From Candidatus Brocadia carolinensis (GTDB lineage Bacteria; Planctomycetota; Brocadiia; Brocadiales; Brocadiaceae), in NCBI GenBank assembly GCA_002009475.1, contig AYTS01000060.1, positions 1 through 38,983 of the forward strand: a stretch of DNA of 38,983 bases. Reading direction: 5' to 3'. The position numbers and the translations under genes are program-made. The notes below the pieces were generated by a model that searched no databases, was not told where the DNA came from, and was given only the letters and a program-made list of their open reading frames with translations. This document shows positions 35,869 to 38,983 of this stretch, in pieces. Positions within the stretch are counted from its first letter, which is position 1, and the number at the start of each line of letters is the position of its first letter.

Positions 35869-37056
35869 TTTGACCGCAAATAATTCTGGATCATCTCTTG
35901 TAACTCAGAGGTACTGGTATTATCCCACAGCCCGATAATCTTTCGTTCATGTTCGGCGTTTTCTACGGCATCTGAGGCATGCGCCGCGTTCTTCATGATG
36001 TCCTCCCCATAAATCCTGCGCACCTTGCCGGGTTCGCCTTTTTTTGAATCCGTGGGGCCGAGGATATTTCGTATTTTATGAATGGCGTCCGGACCGCGAT
36101 ACAACAAGGCAAGACAACGGGCGGTTCCCGATCTTTTCTTATCTGCCGGGGGTGTTTTTACCGGATCCAGACCTGTCATATACTGCACGATCTTGTTGAA
36201 CTCATTCATGGCATTCATATCCTTGAGCTGTTCCGACAATTGTTCCGCATGGTTATTTACAAGCGCATTTGGCACTTCAAAGCCAAAGAAAGACTGGAAA
36301 CTTTCTCTGAGTTTAGCAGCAATTTTTTCCGGCTTGGGCTTTAATTTTTCCCGAAAAATGTCGATTAACGGGCCATAAAAATCCTCTGCCTGGGCAATGC
36401 TCATCCTCAAAAGCTTCACCCCGACAATAAACAAACCGGTTCTGGAAAACATATCAATCATATTTCCCGGCAGCGGACTTTGTTCCTCAAAGGGCTTGAG
36501 AATGACCAGGGTTGTTTCGGCCTTTATCCCTTCGGAAAATTTGACAATATCCTCCAGAACTCCACCATCGCTCGTCAAATATTCGGCAAACAAGGCTAAT
36601 TGTTTGTCATTCGTGCGATGATCTGCGGCGGATACCACCGCCGGTTCAAAATATTCGATTTTGCCGTCAGAACTCTCTACAAAATCTCCAAAGCTGCCCC
36701 GAATCGTGTGTCCCTGGAAACTGGTAATCGGACCAATCACGTCATCCTTCAGCTTTTCGAGTGCGCGGGGACCTTTAAAGAAAAGCAATACCATCCGGTT
36801 GGTAATTCCAAACTTATTCACCTTCCGGAAATTACTGTTGATATAATCCTTCATGACCTTTTTCCAGGAAGGTTTGCAGTCCTGTTCCTCAATGGTCTCA
36901 CAATATTTATCAACAAAGGCATCGCTCGGCGCAAACATGGTTGCACCCACAAAATCCAGACTGGACAGCGAAAGCAAACGACCCAAAATACCACCAGTAC
37001 GGCTTTTTAAAAAGGCTGTAAGGAGTAATCAATGCATAGGTTAATTCATCGGCCAT
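35865..37056 (-). pseudogene. tandem nucleoside-diphosphate-kinase-like protein, one-base frameshift near the start
   Basis: Two NDK-like domains in one chain of about 396 residues. The first (from MADELTYALITPYSLFKS) has GHTIRGSFGDF but Val where the phospho-histidine should be (PAVVSAAD). The second begins ETTLVILKPF, carries a ~60-residue insertion and keeps the active-site NAAHASDA, so it may transfer phosphate between nucleotides. The ATG at 37056 with GGAG upstream gives the first 20 residues. The frame then breaks at the T5A5 run (37004-37013) and resumes as SRTGGILGRLLSLSS after removing one base. Without correction, only a frame from 36986 is open. It heads the NDK-MBL-gyrA unit. Confidence 0.82.
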
Positions 37057-37542
37057 ACGTTTATTTTTTCTCCAAAAAACAGAATATGGTAAACAAAGAT
37101 AATATCCGTAAAAAAGATTAAGGAGAAAGAGAGAAAGGAAAAAGTCTTCTGTATGTCCTTGTACTTCTCCCCTTCACCCTTTCTCCCTGGAATTTTAATT
37201 GGACGATTCTAGCACAATTCCTGGAACAGGTCAAATACTTTCGTAATCTCTCTCAAAGATCTATCATTCCATTTGGGTCATGTTTTTAGGTCGTAGAAAC
37301 CAGGGTTCGTTTTCATAAAGACTATCGATAGCCAAATTGAATCAGGCCTTCGGCAACTTTCCTCCCTGCTTCCCTCAGTTTACGGGGGGACTATGGGGGG
37401 TGATTGAAATTCCTGTGTATTGAATTAGGTGCTCGAGAACTTCCAGGAGTGATTCTTCCTTCCCCTGGTGTAAATTCTTTTTCTCTATTCTTTGCGGATT
37501 TGTACTACTATCCATCAACTTCTTGTATTATTTGCATGTTTT
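37057..37542. other. intergenic upstream of the gyrA unit
   Basis: No gene is seen. Purine-rich then pyrimidine-rich runs (37110-37190) form a loose inverted repeat like the one at 12460-12580, and short G-rich runs appear at 37380-37405. The promoter of the NDK-MBL-gyrA unit should be here, but I cannot pick one. Confidence 0.4.
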
Positions 37543-37845
37543 TCATGCAGCCATTTCCGTAAGCGTTTTAATATCAAGGGCTGAGGCGGTCATCAGCGAA
37601 CAAGAGAACTTCCGGCCTTTCTCCGTCAAAACAGAGCGGTTGGCCCGCGGAACTTTGCGGATGAGGCCGTGTGCCCGCAGCAGCTTTAACTGTCGGGTCG
37701 TACAGCCGGAATACTTCTTTTGCTGATTCTCGCCGGCTTGTTCGGATTCCCGGTAAAGCCACTTACGCAAATCGTGGTTACTGAATTCGTTTATCGCATT
37801 TTCGCCTTTTGACAAAAACATCAGCATCCGGTAATCATCCTGCTG
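37543..37845 (-). pseudogene. winged-helix-like C-terminal fragment
   Basis: 94-100 codons with the pattern FSNHDLRKWLY, then TTRQLKLLRAHGLIRKVPRA and RSVLTEKGRKFSCSLMTAS. This is a winged-helix-like ending shared by a family of repeated, probably mobile-element-related genes in planctomycetes and relatives. There is no good start: the frame is open back to a TGA at 37846-37848, beyond which the same frame encodes a 50-residue protein. It is likely the C-terminal part of a gene interrupted by that stop, or a truncated repeat. Confidence 0.5.
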
Positions 37846-37998
37846 TCAGGGATTCAAACCCCGATACCTCTTCCCCTCTTTGACAACCTTGTTACATGCT
37901 CCGCACACCAACTTCTCCTCTACCTGAGCCGCCGCCAATGCCCGTGAAAACGAATCCGGTCCGGACCGCTTATTGCTCCCACGATCCTGTCTCGTCAT
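37846..37998 (-). CDS. 50-residue protein with CxxC, or head of a broken gene
   Basis: ATG 37998 has AAGGTGA about eight bases upstream. The product is basic at first (TRQDRGSNKRSG) and holds VCGACNK, a CxxC pair, before ending in RYRGLNP and TGA. The frame then continues without gap into the winged-helix fragment at 37543, so a single in-frame TGA separates the two. Either it is an independent small protein or the N-terminus of one longer, nonsense-mutated gene. I do not recognise it. Confidence 0.4.
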   Translation of the reverse strand: MTRQDRGSNKRSGPDSFSRALAAAQVEEKLVCGACNKVVKEGKRYRGLNP

Positions 37999-38015
37999 AA
38001 TCCCATCACCTTATT

Positions 38016-38069
38016 TATGGTAGTATCCTCTGCATTGTCTGATTTCTGATTTACGAGAATACTACCATA
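38016..38069. repeat. 15-bp inverted repeat upstream of the 50-residue gene
   Basis: TATGGTAGTATCCTC (38016-38030) and GAGAATACTACCATA (38055-38069) are inverted copies with one mismatch. They lie in the leader of the minus-strand gene at 37998 and could be an operator, a hairpin, or the ends of a small element. Confidence 0.55.
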
Positions 38070-38246
38070 CCTTATAATTAACCAAAATTCATACTTTGGG
38101 TGTGGCCAGAGGCCGCGCCAGTTTAGTTCATGTTTATTTATGATTCAACAAAAAATTGATCCTCACGCATAATTTTACAAGTTTTTAAACGATTGCGGCG
38201 GAGCATTTGCAAATCAATAGGGAATGGATAATATGCGATTTGTCCT

Positions 38247-38376
38247 TTATTTTGTCTCCAGCTTTTTTTGTAATTCATTTATACGTCCCTTATATGATTC
38301 GTAAAAACCAAGCTCGTCTAATTCAACGTTAAGGAATTTCAATCCTCCCCCATTTTCTGGAGGAAACAGGGGGGGA
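38247..38376 (-). other. possible C-terminal coding fragment
   Basis: An open minus-strand frame reads PPENGGGLKFLNVELDELGF, then ESYKGRINELQKKLETK and TAA. It looks like a protein end (coiled helix), but there is no start codon with a ribosome site. Its upstream part runs through a C/G-rich palindrome. Family unknown. The rest of 38070-38482 holds nothing I can name apart from two near copies of ACATCGATAACT (38408-38456). Confidence 0.25.
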
Positions 38377-38482
38377 AGTCGCCGAATGCCTAAGTGGTTG
38401 CACTCATAACATCGATAACTGTTTTTTAATACTCATGAGTGTCATACATCGATAACTTAATATAAACTATCTTTATTTAAGG

Positions 38483-38537
38483 GACGGTATGGTTAACGGA
38501 AGGAGTCCGTAGGACGACTGGAGTTGCCCATACCGTC
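38483..38537. repeat. structured hairpin element
   Basis: GACGGTATGG (38483-38492) pairs with CCATACCGTC (38528-38537), a perfect 10-bp stem. The 35-base loop contains further short stems (CGGA/TCCG and GTCC/GGAC). It could be a small palindromic repeat, the end of an insertion element, or an RNA hairpin. Confidence 0.5.
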
Positions 38538-38630
38538 TCTTCCCAAAAATGCGCTACGAAAAGCTCGGCTCTTTTATTGGCATTTACCCGCTAACGATTG
38601 ATTCCCAGGGTAAAACTGTTTCGATCGGGC

Positions 38631-38983
38631 TTAAGTCCGTTTCTTCTTACGTACAACGACAGGATTGATTCTATGACCCTTTATCGGAAAAGAAAAGGTC
38701 TTGATAATTTCTTTCTCGTGCTTTACAACCATTTTCTTCTGCTGTGTCAAAATGGTTGCTACCACATACTGTCCCTCAAGCTTTCTTCTGATGAAATATG
38801 GAACACCGTTAATCTCAATTTTCCCATGAAAATCAACTTTTCTCACAAAGGAGATATTCCCTTTTGCAATAGGCAGAGAGAGATGCCCTTGTGCATCTCT
38901 ATAGGGTTCGAGTGTAAACCTCTTGGGCAGATGGTTCAGAGACTTCCACACGTTGTCTCTAAGCACCCCAGGGAATCGTGTCC
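38631..38983 (-). CDS. C-terminal part of a transposase-like gene, cut by the window edge
   Basis: The frame is open to the right edge, so the N-terminus is missing; the GTG at 38966 is not a real start. Visible are LPKRFTLEPYRDAQGHLSLP, KGNISFVRKVDFHGKIEING, RRKLEGQYVVATI and KHEKEIIKTFSFPI. This beta-rich tail (strands with polar turns) matches the region that follows the rve catalytic core in IS481-like transposases as I remember them. The catalytic DDE residues would be outside the window, so family and completeness cannot be judged. Confidence 0.55.
   Translation of the reverse strand, partial: TRFPGVLRDNVWKSLNHLPKRFTLEPYRDAQGHLSLPIAKGNISFVRKVDFHGKIEINGVPYFIRRKLEGQYVVATILTQQKKMVVKHEKEIIKTFSFPIKGHRINPVVVRKKKRT

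Noticed and set aside
37835..37870. T-arm-like GGGGTTTGAATCCCTG on the minus strand, a possible tRNA 3' end
   Set aside because: No matching acceptor, D-arm or anticodon stem upstream, and the region is better explained as coding.
38400..38460. Two near copies of ACATCGATAACT as a possible CRISPR or iteron start
   Set aside because: Only two short copies with irregular spacing and no cas genes or replication protein in the window.

Overview
The window reads like chromosome of an AT-leaning (roughly 40% GC by eye) Gram-negative bacterium. A planctomycete, possibly anammox-type, is my best guess: GyrA has an unusual quinolone-region sequence (residues 81-87 GEQVVYP), there is an exported cytochrome c, there are two DUF362 proteins, and remnants of mobile DNA are dense. 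This is inference from remembered families; no marker RNA or metabolic key gene is present to prove it.

Layout. 0.5-5.4 kb: a multi-SHOCT protein with a cupin lipoprotein (- strand), then a Tat-exported DUF362 protein, an E1-like ThiF/MoeB enzyme and an exported rhodanese (+), and a small exported protein (-). 5.8-14 kb: an accessory, decaying region. It holds a dead group II intron, a frameshifted animal-type heme peroxidase preceded by a class I cyclic-di-GMP (GEMM) riboswitch with an intrinsic terminator, a MITE-like element, a full group II intron with its reverse transcriptase, a DUF2283 toxin-antitoxin-like pair, a broken HicB antitoxin and short gene fragments. 14-22.5 kb (-): cytochrome c, PepF, a Smr reading frame, a giant DEDD exonuclease-RecQ-UvrD polypeptide in four frames, a GIY-YIG nuclease and YaeQ, tightly packed as a nuclease/helicase gene train. 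22.6-30 kb: a TPR protein, a large two-domain DUF362 protein bracketed by direct repeats, and a translationally coupled pair of secreted proteins (MopE-type metal-binding repeats plus a lipase-like hydrolase). 30-37 kb (-): a two-domain WaaP-like kinase with a GT2 glycosyltransferase (LPS core assembly), then NDK-like, metallo-beta-lactamase fold and gyrA genes in an overlapping operon. 37-39 kb: mobile-element debris, ending in the C-terminus of a transposase-like gene cut by the window edge.

A pattern runs through the whole window. At least nine reading frames break exactly at A/T homopolymers, each time by one extra base. They include a conserved NDK-like gene next to an intact gyrA. This looks more like uncorrected homopolymer error than biology, so several entries called broken here are probably intact in the organism. 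Three other indels (two in the peroxidase, one in the large DUF362 gene) are not at homopolymers. The most attractive biology is the c-di-GMP riboswitch before the heme peroxidase, and the YaeQ / GIY-YIG / exonuclease-RecQ-UvrD / Smr cluster.
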